64,000 nucleotides of DNA, taken from positions 16,235,701-16,299,700 of the forward strand of contig OZ024888.1 of NCBI GenBank assembly GCA_964017195.1, read 5' to 3'. The notes beneath the pieces are model-generated. The model saw only the letters and a program-made list of their open reading frames with translations, did not search any database and was not told the origin of the DNA. This DNA comes from Siderastrea radians (lineage: Eukaryota > Cnidaria > Anthozoa > Scleractinia > Rhizangiidae). This document shows positions 12,681-26,000 of this stretch, piece after piece. Numbering within the stretch: the first letter of the stretch is position 1; every line of letters starts with the position of its first letter. A program made the position numbers and the translations under genes.

Positions 12681-14229
12681 CTTTACAACAGAGGACTGTG
12701 TTCAGCAACACAGGCATGAATGTCATTGAAAACTAAACAATACTAAACTGCCTCCAAACAACTTGTAGAACTTTGTCTTTTAATTAGACTTTTACGTTAA
12801 TCTGTTCTCGAACAGTGACACAAATTTTTAATAAAGTTTAATTTATTCAGTCAAAAATGGTCGCTATGGCTTTCATGGTTTCGCTTGGTTTACCAATAAA
12901 TCAATAAATAAATGTCTTGTGAAAAAAAAGCTTCAAGAAATATGCTACTCTAGAAAGTTGGGGTGTTTGGATGTAACCGCCTAAAGTTAGTTTCCTTACG
13001 AATTTGGGAGATTTGCACGGTAAAAGAGATTCTTGTGGTGAGAATTGTATGGGCTCGGCTTGCAATTATATATCATGTGGAAAAAGCTGTTTAGTTTAAA
13101 ATATGGTATCCTGGAAAGTATGACTTTTGTCTGCTTTTGTAGGTTTTGAGGCTGAAACGTAGTGTAGCGTACCATTTCAAGGAATTTTTATGCGGGAGTG
13201 ACCCCCCCTCCGGGCCACTGGGACGAAAATGACTTCTCACCAATTCGTCGCCTAACCCTAGAACTCTTCACAATGATTTGCTGCGTCCTAGTCTTTACTT
13301 CGAGTTGAATGGGGTAATTCTTTTTCCTTCCCTCATCCGCGACTGGGTCTGGTGGGGTGAGAGGGGAGAACGGGGCAATTTGATTTTCGTATACGGAGAT
13401 GCTGGGCAGCGGTGTTAAAATGGTGGCAATCACCCCGTTGCTCCCCTGTTAGTTCTGTATTTTCATACTGAAGCTTTCTTGGCGGTGAACAAGACAACTT
13501 AATGAATAAATAAAAAGCCTCGTTCCCAGACGTATCTCTCGCGATGGAAATTTGCTCGCAAAGGACGGCGGGAAGGAGAAAGCGGGCGAGACGGCGCTTC
13601 GCCTGTCTTCTTTCTCCTTCCCGTGGTCCCCCGTGCTTCGTCGTCAGTCACTCGCGTTTCGCGCTCGCCTTTTTTAGCGACCAAAGTGCGAAACGAAGCG
13701 CCTGAGGAGGAGGCAGTAAAAAGACATAAAAACAACACAAATTAATAAAAATATCAAGATATTATTGAATTTGGATCAAATTGTGATGGCTTAAAAGCCA
13801 AGGTCAAACGTCAAACTTTACACGTGCCGAAACTTATGCAAATGAGGAGAAGTTATTGTTTTCCCCAATGTGCTTTAGGTTCGGCACATCATCAGTATAG
13901 TTTGAGGTTCGACCTTGTCCTAAGAACGTACTGTGTTTGTAGCGGAGCCAGCGCGCTAGCGCGTCAGCGGAGCTCCATTGCTAAGGAAATTTGGTCACCT
14001 TTCAAGCCAAGAAATTTTGGTAGTGACGTAATAGTCACGTGACCGTCCGTCCGTACGCCCGTCCGTCCCCGCCACAGGATTACCAATACACTTCATACAC
14101 TGGATATAACCCTGTGCTGAATCCCGTGTAGTTTTGGCGCAAAATCGCATGTTGACCCTCGTTGTAGCAAAACAAGCAAAGACAACAAAATTCAAAAACA
14201 AATTTGTTAATTTTGCAATAAAAGTTAAC
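12681..14229. other. Gene-free interval
   Basis: No supported gene. A GC-richer patch of CpG-containing sequence lies at about 13538-13690. GTCCGTCCGTACGCCCGTCC, a short CCGT-type repeat, lies near 14043. Frames here are short and lack recognisable domains. Confidence 0.5.
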
Positions 14230-14836
14230 GCGAGTAATGAACGACGTTTCGACCGTTCAACGGTCATTTTCAAGTTCGGTGTTAGAATAAAATTACATGT
14301 GTAAATATAGTAAAAGCGCTAAAAATATGTACATACAAACAATAGACAATAAGAATAAAAGGCTAAAAGTAGCTAAAAAATAACTTTGTGCAAATGGCAT
14401 GCATAGCTGTAAAAGATATAATTAAAAGCGTATAAGGCGACGGGAATAAGAACATTAAAATATCTAAAAATACCCAAAAATAACTAAACAAATAATTTTG
14501 CGAGGAGCGAGTCGCTCTGTTTGTTGAGCTTTGGCTTCAGAAGTCTAATAAAAAGCATCTCAAAAATTGAACAGTCAAGCTTGCTCTGGCACTTCCTTAA
14601 AATCTTAAAATTCTTCTCGATGTTATCTGGCTCCTTTCCATGTTGTTCTTTAATGTGACGTCCGATAGCCGATCCTTTGTGTTCTTCAATGCGCTGGTGC
14701 AAGTGCCGACACGAATAGCCGACATAATCTGCATCGCACAGTTCACATTTAAAATAACACACAGCGCTTTGTTGGTTTACGATGGGCGGCTTCCAGCGCA
14801 TCGAAGAACACAAAGGATCGGCTGTCGGACGTCACA
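14230..14836 (-). mobile_element. 5'-truncated, rearranged Penelope-like retroelement fragment
   Basis: The minus strand carries the end of a Penelope-type ORF (14484-14813) followed downstream by a conserved-looking GAAACGT block at 14243-14273. A 44-bp piece of the ORF is repeated in inverse orientation: 14655-14698 pairs with 14793-14836. The ORF therefore runs straight into an inverted copy of itself, a structure typical of aborted target-primed reverse transcription. Nothing of the reverse transcriptase remains. Confidence 0.65.
14484..14813 (-). pseudogene. GIY-YIG endonuclease domain of a Penelope-like element, truncated
   Basis: This 109-codon frame contains AVCYFKCELCDADYVGYS, then RHLHQRIEEH, a SAIGRHI segment and a terminal LFIRLLKPKLNKQ. 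That is the order of motifs seen in the C-terminal GIY-YIG endonuclease of Penelope-like elements, including the CCHH-like Cys/His pair ahead of the YVG. In the intact family this nuclease nicks the target to prime reverse transcription. Here the N-terminus and the whole RT domain are missing and the apparent start codon lies in rearranged sequence. It is a dead fragment. The family call is from motif pattern and not from a database search. Confidence 0.65.
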
Positions 14837-15824
14837 TTTTTTGGTGGAAGGGGAAAAGTTCAATTTAGGGGAAAAAAATTAGGCGATAAAGTTCAGGCGA
14901 AAAGTTCAAATTTGCCTCGTCGGTTCTGTTCGAACTCGGTCGGCACACCGCTTGAGTTCGCAGCTTTTCGCAGCGGTTTCGACGCCAAATATAGCAGAGC
15001 GAGTGCTTTTTGGTTTTTTCTTTCCACAACCATGGTTTTTACGGCGTTCCGAACACATTCGGACAGGAAAAACACCAGCATTTTCATGCTGATAGGCAGC
15101 TTGTCACGAAGAAAGAAATAACTATTAAAATTAACTTGAGAAATGATGTTTAACGCTCATGGCTTAGTGGACTTGTAACCGGCTTCGGACGCTGACAATC
15201 CGCGAGGGTAGGAATTTTTTCTTTTATTTTTTCTTTCCTTTTTTTTAAATTTAACGACTTGAGTGAGGGTATTTTCACAAATCAATAACTGCCAGCAAAA
15301 AAAAAGAAGAAGAAAAAAAAAACAAACAAAACAAAAACGGGGGCTCCGCTTTTAGGCTTGGCTAAATCTATATATTATTTAGTGATAAAAATTTTCTTAG
15401 AAGGCACGTTTTGTTATGCAAATTTGTATCTTCGAGAAAAAACACAACTGCCATTGGAGACTCTAAGGTCGGGAACTGGTCCCTGCGGCTAGTCCCGGGA
15501 GACCAAGCCCCTTCGAGCGAACAACCCATTTTTGTTGAAAAATGTAGTGGGGCAAGTCTCGCGGCTTTGTACCTTCAAGTTGTGCATGTCTCCGTGTGTG
15601 TATTCCTTGTGCGACTTGTCCCTGCGACCAATTATAAAAAATCGTCTAGCCAAAGCTAAATCCAAAACTAAGCAACCAGTATGTAATGCCAACGAAGACG
15701 TTGCGATGTGGAGATGTGCGTGTAGAGCCATGGCTTTGTAGCGATGGCTCTGCGAGTGCATCATCATATTTTTAATTAGAGATTACCGGTGCGCTTAAAT
15801 GCACTGAAAGGTCTGGACTTAGTT
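14837..15824. other. Gene-free interval
   Basis: It contains a poly-A/G tract at 15296-15340 and several short overlapping frames (15411-15767) on both strands with no recognisable domain. No RNA gene is evident. Confidence 0.5.
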
Positions 15825-17190
15825 ATTTGAAGCAGCCCTAAGCAACTCAGGATTAGCACTAATTTTAATTCCGTTCGATGGCTTAACTATACTCTTTTTA
15901 TTCTGCTACGTCTTACTTTGATTGCTTTCAAAGTGTGATTAACAGTATTTATGACAATTTTTTTTATTTTTCTGATCAAATCTAAATGCCACTATCGCAA
16001 TTAGAAGTTAACATCAACTCTATCCTGTCTTAATGAACAAATCTGCATTAAAAAGTCGAAGATACCGTTTATTGGAATAATCACTAGCCCCACATTTGTC
16101 TTAGCAGTGTGCTCCGTGCATTTCTTATGTTTCCCAGAAAGGCGTCACAATCAACCACCTAACTTCCGATCACAATTTTTGACGTGATGCGAAGTTAGAT
16201 TTCATGTTCTTACGGCAAAACCCACTGAAGAAAAATCGATAAACAATTTTTTAAGTTAATATCAGGATATCATTTAGACTAGATCAAGCAAATTACAAAG
16301 AAAAAAAATCTGCCTTTTCATCATGGTGGGAGCGCGTTAAGAAACAACAGAAACAAAAACATTTCTTAACTTGCAACCTACAGGAAAAAAAAATGTCTAT
16401 CCATTCAACGAGAGAGTTTCAGAAAGTCCCGCCAAGCAGTCCCATGATTGTTAGGACGCCCACTCTCGCCCCAGGCCGCAAATTATTCCACATTGAGTTT
16501 GTCGACGTGTTAACCCAAGCATGCATTTATTAAAAATAAATTTTGTCTTTATCTTTATGCATCTCCACACCTAAAACATCAGAGTAGTAATAATTATTAC
16601 TTTGTTAAAGGCCTCGATCATTGAACACCATTCAATTTTGTCGAATACAACGTAACGTCGTATGATGTTGAACGAGGTAGTCGAACAAATTCAACATTGT
16701 TTTTCACACCTGAGAATGAAAGAAAAGTGGAATCAACATCAGTTAACGTCATACAGCATGGTGTTCAAATGTGTTTGACATGATGAATTCAACAATGTTG
16801 AACTGTGTTGAATTGGAATGTTGAAACCGTTTGCCCTAGGCTAATCATAGTATTGTATTACTAGGTTTGAGAGAGTGAACTGTAAGAAACGTTATTTTCT
16901 CGCATGTCAAAACATTTTGGAAAATTACAACCGAAACCGGTCTACATATATCCAGTTGGAAGCGACTTCCATACAATGTAAAATCTAATTTAAGCTAAAA
17001 TAATGTCAAGTAAAAATATTGAATGCCTTTTGGGGGCGTCTGTTTATCTTGTATCCCGTAAAGATTAAGTGAAAATATCCTAAATCTCTAAACTGCAGTC
17101 TGAACCAAAATTGCTGTTGATGACCGAATCCCATCTTCGTTTTTCCAATATCCCGTATCCCTAAACATTTTCCCATTTTCCGTATCTCGA
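15825..17190. repeat. Dispersed host repeat, copy A, left part
   Basis: It aligns by eye with 38945-39611 plus 57664-58680: the shared landmarks are CTAAGCAACYCARGATTAGC, GAGTTTGTYGACGTGTT, RACCCAAGCATG, AATACAACGTAACGT and TTTTGGGGGCGTCTGTTTAT. Copy A preserves the uninterrupted target of the Polinton (AACCCA near 16512) and of the TTAA MITE (TTAA at 16605). Copy A continues at 21201 after a 4 kb insertion. No coding capacity was seen. Confidence 0.85.
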
Positions 17191-20100
17191 CAACCTCGTC
17201 CCCAGGGTCTTCTCGCTTTTCAATATGGCGGCGGCTCGGGAGAAGACCCTGGCACATAGCGACCTGAAACGGTCGCTGATTGGCGCCATTCTTACATGAG
17301 TTCTGATTGGTTTACGTCTTCAAAAACAAAGATGGCGGATCTTTGAGGGTTCTTCGTGGAACCCAAACATTGCTATTTGTAGGTCTTTGTGACGTGAAAG
17401 ATGAACAGTTTTTCTGTTTGACAATTTACAATACTGCAGCTGTTCCGTATGAAGAAGATCTGTAGTACCAAACCCAAGATTCGTAGATAATCCGCCAATT
17501 ATTTGGGTTAAAACTTACCCACGGCTGGTGAGCTAAGTAAGAACCTTACCAATCGTCAATGTGCACGACACTTTAGAGTTTTGGAATGGCAGTCGCTGGA
17601 TGTAATGTGGCGTATTGGACTGTGAAATACTTAGTGGTAATGTACTTGCTCCGATTTTTAGCATAAATAAAGCATAATCGCGCGCTAATTATTTGTGTTT
17701 CCATGGTCATAATTTGAAAACCTGTGGGACACTTGTATGTCTTATGTGTACATGTATTGTATTGTTTTATTTATACATGTTAGATTCATTTACAAAATTG
17801 TCCTATCACTGCGAATTTCGTACCCCGGGTTCGTACCTTTTTAACATTTTAAAATTCCAGGAATTTCCATGACCTTTTCCAGGACCTTTTAACTTTTTCC
17901 ATGACCTAAAAAAAGGTGAAGTGGATCCAGTTTATGACTCATTAGTTTTCTCTTCTTGCGATTTTCATTCACAGAAAAAGCAACTGCTAAATCTATTTTG
18001 TACAAGACCCTTGTAGAACTTCATTTTCCATGACTTTCCATGACCTATGCTTAATTTCCCTGACTTTCCAGGCCTGGAAAATTAAATTCTAAACTTCCAG
18101 GACTTTCCAGGACTTTCCATGTTTTCCATGACCCATACGAAGTTGAATAAGTACTCTAATAAAAATGAAAAACTACCAATGTACAAATGAAATTAGATAA
18201 AACTTAAATGAGTGAGCTGCTGCTTAGGGCATTCCATTCTTTGATAAATTTGTAGAAGCTAAATGGCTACACGTACATGATTCTACAACGTTGCTTTAAA
18301 TTATTAAGTTACTCAGAATGGATGAGACTGTTTCTAGTTCACTCTTGCAGAAGTGAATTGAATGAATTTAGAGGGTTTTTTTGGAGTCCTTCAACACCAA
18401 GAGAGTGTTTCTGCTCAGTTATGGGGATTCCAAACACTACTCAGCTAACTACTGGCATTTTCAAGGCAAGGCTTAACTGGGGTAATATAAACCTGGGGCA
18501 GGATTCACAAAGCCTTCCTAAGTCAAGATGAATCCTAAGTATTGTCTCTTAACAATAGGCTTTTGTTGTCCAGCAATAACATGAGAGACATCTTATCTCA
18601 GGAGGGCTTCATGAATCTAGCCCCTGAATCTTATGATAGTGACATAGGCAATGGGACAGAACTGAGCTGTGCTCATGAGCTTGCAAGGATTTTCTAGGCC
18701 TAATTAGGGTAGTACAAGCCTGATTCTCCTTAGTATTAGGACAGCTACCCAGATTACATTTTCAAAAATTATTGATCAATGATAACTTGTCAGTGGAGCT
18801 TTAGCGATCATAATACGATAAGGCAGGCAATGGCAAAGGAGTGAACCATGCTTCCAAGCTTGCTAATCCCAAAAAGGTATTGTAACATGATCTTTGCTGT
18901 AATCTTTTGAATGGTGGACTACTTCTGCGTAGTTGCTTGAGGCTGGAGTTGAGAACTAGACATCCTGGGCATGCGACCGCTAGGGCTAGTGAATTACTAT
19001 TCTAATTTTGTGGAAGGGATTTCCTGTGCAAGTTACCATAACCCATGCCCCTCTTGGTATCTAAATATCAAGGGGTAGGGGATTGATGGTGTGAAGAATA
19101 GAAGGAACCTGGGATTTACCGCAAATTTTTCTCATTTTTCATAATTCACAATATACTTTTGTCAGGTTAGCATTTTTGGCAAAACAGGCATGGAATTTGA
19201 CCTTGCACCCATTGATATTGTTAGGTTATAGCTTCATGACTTGTCATTATTCCCACCTTCCTGTTACTTGAATTTTCTTTCACTATATTCAATTTATTGC
19301 CAGTCAAATGCAATAAATGGCCACTGGAAAAATAAATTGTTTTTCTTAGAAGGGATAATGCTGCCTCTAACAAATATGTGTACAGTACCTGATTTGATCA
19401 TGTTTCCTTCCATTTTTCAAACATAGCAAAAAGGTGTTATCCGCATAAGAGCATCCTAGGTTGATAGCAGTTATATTGTGTTATTCCTTTACTCATTATT
19501 AATTTTAGATTCCCATTTAAAAAGCTTCATTAAAATAATCATATTTTCTATCTTTTCTTCTTGAACCGCCTATTTCCCATTGATTCCCATTTTTAAGCAG
19601 TTCCAAACTTCACCCAAATAACTCAATTCATTGAAGTACTCAAGGAGGAAATTTCTTAAAACCTATCCAAGAAATATTATCCCCAGCAATGGTTGAACAA
19701 ACCAAGAGGACTGTATCTATCCACTGTTCAAATGCTTTATTTCTCCATTCTTTACAGGCTCACATTTTACTTACTTCTAACAGCCAAGATTACACACGTT
19801 ACTTTTTCCAAAGGTATATTGTCATAGATATCATACCTTGTCATACAAGTGTGTTAGTATTGGACACTCATCTACAATGGTACTAAAATAATATTTCTAA
19901 ATCTAAAAACATTGCACACAAAGTATCATGGGGGAAATATTTGTAAAGACAGCTAAAGTAAAGAAAGCAGTATTGATAGTGACAAATCCTAGGAGATCTG
20001 CAATTGAACAAGCAAATTTGTAGACAGGAATGGGATGGCCAGAATGCGGAGAGGCAGCTCTATTCGTAGGCTAGAATGGGACCAAATTAAACCAACAATG

Positions 20101-21200
20101 CCAACATTATCACTGTTGCCTTCAAAGCAGCACCTGAGATTTGCTGGATTAAACACCAGTTTGACTGTACAACATGACTCTCTGGAAGAGCACTTGCAAT
20201 GAATTTACCAAGGCAAGCCTACCCCCTTAACTTTGAGGCTTATTGGCTAGGATCAGCAAGTAATAAATAAATAGACAGGTAGAGCATAAATAGATAAATT
20301 AATAATTTTAAAAAAGTCATTATTACTGGGCTTACAGAGATCGAGATGAAACTCATTGCATTTGGAAAATATATTTCGCACCACTGGTTTGATTTAAGGC
20401 CTAAGCTCACATCCATAAGCTTAATATTGCAGTACAATTAATTATTACATATCTTAAAAAACGTTAAAAGATGGAGGGAGCCCCAATAACAAGGACTAGC
20501 AGATTTGCAACAATAACAATTTAATTTAACAATTTTATTACAACAACATCTGATTACATTACGAATTTGTGGTTCCAGCCGCACATTAGCTTGGGCTATT
20601 CAAGGCGGGTGGAAACTATAATAACGAAATTAAAATGTACTATAATAACAAACTGTAATAACACAAACAATGTACCGTAAGACAGGTTAACTTATGCCAA
20701 AAGCCGCCTATCCTCATGAAACAAAAATACACGTTCGATCGAGTGTATGCGTCAGCAAACAATTTCACTTGATTAACATTTAAAAACAAACAAGTTGTGG
20801 GGAAGATGTAAGACTCAAATTCTGATTATTTTACGCGCGTTATCCGGGCTACGAGTATGCTCTTAACTCAAAAATTGAAAAAAAGAAACTGAATGAACGG
20901 CCAAAACAAGACCTCTAACACTGCCGTGTTCCTAAAGCCCGTACATGTATAACTTATCTTTGTATTTCTTTTTTTCTTCACGCATGTTGAACCAACCTTG
21001 AGCCTTTTCCGCCATTTTGTTTATCTTGACCTCGCCGTAATCTCGTACCCAGATCTTCTCACTCACCGCGCCTTAGCCGCCATTTTGAATACATTTCCAT
21101 CCTCGTTGGAAATTTTGGTCACGTGATTCTGCTGTGTGCCAGGGTCTTCTCCCGAGCCGCCGCCATATTGAAAAGCGAGAAGACCCTGGGGACGAGTTTG
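17191..21200. mobile_element. Mutator-like non-autonomous DNA transposon (4.0 kb)
   Basis: Terminal inverted repeats start CAACCTCGTCCCCAGGGTC on the left and end with the complement (GACCCTGGGGACGAGTTTG) on the right, with one mismatch in the first 19 bases. They extend about 65 bp through an internal palindrome bearing CAATATGGCGGCGGCTCGG. The flanks GTATCTCGA (17182-17190 and 21201-21209) are an exact 9-bp target duplication. The uninterrupted site is visible near 58676. Nine-bp duplications are characteristic of Mutator-like transposases, but no transposase is encoded inside, so it depends on another element. Confidence 0.8.
17860..18135. repeat. Degenerate TTTCCATGACC tandem repeat inside the Mutator-like element
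   Basis: Variants of CCAGGACTTTCCATGACC recur about ten times, interrupted by unique sequence. No function is apparent. Confidence 0.6.
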
Positions 21201-21310
21201 GTATCTCGATATCTCCTAACGAGTGATGTTAAGCAATTCAGTTGTCGCAATGTTTAAGTTGTCTTAGTGTCAGTAGTACCTTTGTATTCTAGCTACTAAG
21301 TCAACAAGAA
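21201..21310. repeat. Dispersed host repeat, copy A, right end
   Basis: It resumes the sequence interrupted at 17190. TATCTCGATATCTYCTAA, GCAATTCAGTTGTCGC and CTACTAAGTCAA match 58676-58805 of copy B. Confidence 0.8.
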
Positions 21311-21401
21311 ATATTGGATTAAAGACCCATTGGTACTCTCCATAATGCAACGCGGTCGTAATTGAATTTCGTGGACCACGAAAATACTCAGCCATCACCA
21401 C

Positions 21402-23073
21402 AGGCAGCCCAAGCTAAGGTTGAGAGCTGCGCATAACTTAGACTGTTTTTTCCACGGTATGCATAATAATGACATCGGCACGCTATGCATAATAATGACA
21501 TCGGCAACATTTAAGAGTTTGTATGGAAATGATACAAAACGTCTCAAATTGCCACAAATCAGAAAGAAGTCGGAATAAAAATGATTTGCCTTATTTCATT
21601 GTTGTATTGGTCATTATTTGAGGGCTTCCTGGGCTGGTTTGAAGCTTTTTAGGTGAGAAATTGAGGTTTATATTTTTCATGCTTACTGAACGTTTATAAT
21701 TAATTAAAGGCAGGAAACAGTTTCACACTGCACCTCACTTGAGGTTCGATAAATTCCATCACAATAAACGAATCGCCCTAAAACTTCAAAGGTGTATTCT
21801 TGGGTCTTGCGCATACCTCTGTTCTTTCTCGTGGGTTCCAGATCCTATTTTAAGCCATTGAAAACCCCTCCAAAATACGAATCTCGCCTTTCCTGGTATG
21901 CGTTTTCATTTGAAGTGCACACATGAATCATTTCGAGCCGCGTTTCGACGACAAAATGTCCCTCGGCTGGGGAGAGGCTGAGTGAGATTGTCCACAAGCA
22001 GAAGGCGACACTGCGGAGTCCAGAGAGGTCGGTTTGACGGAAATAGAAAACTATCAGCACGCCCGTGAAATTTAGTCGCCTCACTTGACGCCACGAGCAC
22101 GCTTTAATGTCTTCGTGCGACAGTACACCAGCATAGTGATTTGTACTGTCATATTCACTTGTTTACCGCAAAAAAATGTTGTCGAAATTTAGAAGCAGAG
22201 ACGAGGAGCAGTTTCCACTTAGAAAAAAATTGCACCGGTTTTCAAAGGAATGGAAATTGTGGTGGGTATTTTCCAAGTTCACAGCAATATTTTTTTTTTA
22301 GGGAAAGACAACCCTGTATATCGGAATTAAATAATGAGGTTGATTTGCGGGCAGTGAGCAGGATCACTTGCGCCAAATACTCGGCATAAAATCATCGAAT
22401 GGATTGATTAGAGTGCAGCAAAAAATAGTTCTCTGTTCGTCCCTAAAACAAAATTATGTCTATTTCCGTCAAACCGACCTCTCTGGACTCCGCAGTGTCG
22501 TGTTTGTTTGTCGACAATCTCACTCAGCCTCTCCCCGGCTGAGGACAATTTTGTCGCCGAATCGCGGCTCGCAATGATTCATGTGTGCACTTCAAATGAA
22601 AACGCATACCAGGAAAGGCGAGTTTCGTATTTAAGAGGGATTTTCGATGGCTTAAAATAGGATCTGGAACCTATGAGAAAGAACAGAGGTATGCGCAAGA
22701 CCCAAGAATACACCTTTGAAGTTTTAGGGCGATTCGTTTATTGTGATGGAATTTATCGAACCTCAAGTGAGGTGCAGTGTGAAACTGTTTCCTGCCTTTA
22801 ATTAATTATAAACGTTCAGTAAACATGAAAAATATAAACCTCAATTTCTCACCCATAAAGCTTCAAACCAGCCCAGGAAGCCCTCAAATAATGACCAATA
22901 CAACAATGAAATAAGGCAAATCATTTTTATTCCGACTTCTTTTTGATTTGTGGCAATTTGAGACGTTTTGTATCATTTCCATATAAACTCTTAAATGTTG
23001 CCGATGTCATTATTATGCATAGCGTGGAAAAAACAGTCCGATTTATGCGCAGCTCTCAACCTTAGCTTGGGCT
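21402..23073. mobile_element. Foldback element with ~650-bp inverted arms
   Basis: The left arm 21402-22053 (from CAGGCAGCCCAAGCTAAGG) is the inverse of 22455-23073 (ending CCTTAGCTTGGGCTGCCTG), with about 90% or better identity over shared stretches such as CCGACCTCTCTGGACTCCGC. A central spacer of about 400 bp (22054-22454) holds no gene. The left arm has a 26-bp internal duplication around TATGCATAATAATGACATC. No target duplication could be set confidently. It is a non-autonomous long-TIR/foldback DNA element by structure. Confidence 0.8.
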
Positions 23074-26000
23074 GCCTGTGGTCTGCACGGCAAAATATAG
23101 ATGAAGTACAAAACTTCTCGGTTCGCTGGCGGCTTCGTTTTGTTCTGCATTGAAATAAAACTTTCAGCGAAAGTTGAAAGAGGTTTTCCGCGTCTCTAGC
23201 CGTCGAAATGTTTTCGATGTGAGCTTCGAAAGTGGCTAAAATCAGCCTCCGCAGGAAATTATGCCCGATGCAAATTAGATGCAACGGACAGAGTGGAAGT
23301 ATGTTTTTTATACCGAAAACGTCACGGTTCGCTGGAGGTTTCAATTTCGTTCGCATCGATCTCAAACATTCGGTGAAAGTAGGAGCAATTTTCCTGCGTC
23401 TTCGACGTCATTGTTTTTCTTTTGGATGGGATTTTTGGAGGCGAAGAAAATGTCCTCGGCGACTGCTACACGAAGGCCGGTTGAGCAGCCCAAAACAAAG
23501 TTCGCAAAAGTGTTTGACGGCTTTTGATATCTGACAGGGCCGCTTCTTGAGACTAATTTCTTACGACCGACATTTCAAACTCAGTGTTCATTTCTTCCTC
23601 GAGATGAGAGGCTGTAACTTTTCCTCTCCAAAGATCGCGGCCCATCTGGTCGAATCTAAGTAAACACTGCATCACGGTAAGTGCCAATGGGTCTTTAAGG
23701 TCAACGCGAGAAATATCCCGTTGTCGAATAATAAAATCATGGTTCCGGCTTTGGCGAGGGGTTTTTACAGATCCGCCAAAGAAACGTCCTTTACCGAAAC
23801 GCGCCGAATGACATCGCGTATATGCTATTGACAGAGTTCCTGTTTAAAATCGACATGAAATGATTTATTCCACGGTAACTGGCTGCATTGGTACGTGTGT
23901 TTATCGATTTTGGCGCCATGTGAAACTGCACAAGGTATTAAAGCAAGTTTCAATAAACTTGGCTTTGAGGTCAGGAAACTCTCTTAACTCAACATAGCTC
24001 TTGACAGTACAGAAAGTAAAACTAAATAGTACTTTATTTTATGCTTGACAATTCGTTTGATAACCAAATTTTACACTATGTTTACGTTGTTTAAGCCAAG
24101 TTTGGTGAATATTCATACCACAAATAATTCAATGATTTTTATCACACGAATTTCCACTGAAAACAAAACAGTTTTAGTTTGAATTTTAAAACTTTTGAAT
24201 GTATATTTCTTCAATCCGTCTTTAAAAAAGCTGTAATGCGAAATTCCGAGAAAATCCAGTCGTGATTCAAGCTTTCTATTTTGTCCCGCTATTTGAATTC
24301 TTGCTTCCTGTACACCTCGTGTTTGAATCAATGATACATTAACATTCATTTTTCAAGTGAAGCTCGGTGAATGTTCAAAACGAATGATGTAAATAATTGA
24401 TTTCAGTTTTCACTGAACGAGGCTACAAATGAGTAAAAACAAGACGCTGTTATTTTCTTTGTAAAATCTGTTGGATATTCATTTATTTTTAGAACTGTAA
24501 AGTAAGCAGCTCTGTTGGCGTTTTTTAAAAATTTCTGGCGTTCTAATTCAGTTCTATTTCTCTCTTCGATATTAAAGTGTTGCCTCTTAAATATTTACTT
24601 TCGTCTGGTGTTTTTAAGATCGCACATTGTTACGTTAGTTTTTGCAGATGATGATAGCTAATTATTACAGCAACTCACTGATAAAATAAAGTTGATTTTT
24701 CAACCTTTTTTTTTGCCGGTTAACACTCGGCGTTACTGTAGTATGGTAAGATCATGTGATGGCACTAACTTATTCAGAAGACAATTTATAATATACACAC
24801 TTGACCGAACTGGATGCGACGGCCGGTTCTTTCTATTTTTGCCACATAGTTCATGGGTCACTCTACACAACGGTAAACTTTCTTTACCATTGTTTTACTA
24901 GGTTGAGCAGGAAATATCGCCTGCACAACTGATTCAGGAAAACATTCATTTCTGCTTGTATGTCTCGGTGTGATGATTTCAGACAAAGCTACACTCAATA
25001 TAGCTTTTATTTGTTTATTTCCCATGCATTGCCTCACTTAAGGTTTTCATCCATAGACTCAGTAGTTGGGTGCGTAGTCAGCATAATAAATAATAAACAG
25101 TGCCACAGGAAAGTACTCTGGATAACTTCCATTTGAACGGCTATACAGTCTAGGATTTCATCAATGGACTCAAAAGTTTGAGCCACGTAGTACAGCATTC
25201 AATTAAAAGTCGCATTTTCTGTTTTTTTCCCCCACGCTTAAAACTGAACTGGGCAAATCGCAAGGAAGTCATTATGAACAAGTTTTATTGATTAGAATTG
25301 GCCACACTACGATTCAGCTAGCCTCTCATCGACCGGGAAAAATCGCCTCGACGGCGATTTTCGCAAGTGATTTTGATTGCTGCAACACATACGAGCGATG
25401 GAAATCGGCGATTCTAGCCACGCTAGCAATTCCATGAAAATCTCGCCCAGTGTGTCTGCGTCCACAAAAATCGACAGCGATCACTGACTGGAGCTCAATT
25501 TCGCCGCGATGATGTTATGAAATCGCGTATCGTCTGCCTTTAGCTAGGATTTTAGCCACATACCTAAACGTTAGAGCCACACTGCAGTAAAATTTTGCTT
25601 TCTTTAGCTAGTAGTCAGCAAGAATTGTCTTAACCCATTGTTCAAGAAGGCGGCAAATGGATCGAATGGGGTCTCGAGCTGGCCATTACAAAACTACCGT
25701 AAAATTTGAAAAGTAAGGTGCGACACATTTTTCTTTCGGATTTAGCTGCGTTAGTTTCCAACACTAATTTCGGGGTTCTTTACGGTCTAATTTGCTACTT
25801 TCGGGTGGCAAAAACGCGCACCGATTCATCTTATTACAATCTTGTCAAATATCAAAACATACGAGCAATTTTTTCAAAGATAATTATTATTAGGGTTTTT
25901 CAAAGGAATCAAACGCTTATAGTCTTTCTATTTACATGATAAAACTGAAGTAGAACGGGCCGTTGCTTTTAGGTTGGCTACAGTTTGAATCTCTTGTGCG

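Noticed and set aside
14243..14273. Hammerhead ribozyme of a Penelope-like element
   Set aside because: GAAACGT is present, but the required CUGAUGA core is not (TTGAAAATGAC instead) and I could not fold three stems.
15411..15767. Overlapping frames on both strands
   Set aside because: Short, mutually antisense, no motif, and no splice context.
22141..23534. Frames of 80-124 codons near the foldback element
   Set aside because: They lie in inverted arms or unique AT-rich DNA, with no domain and no matching frame in the other arm.
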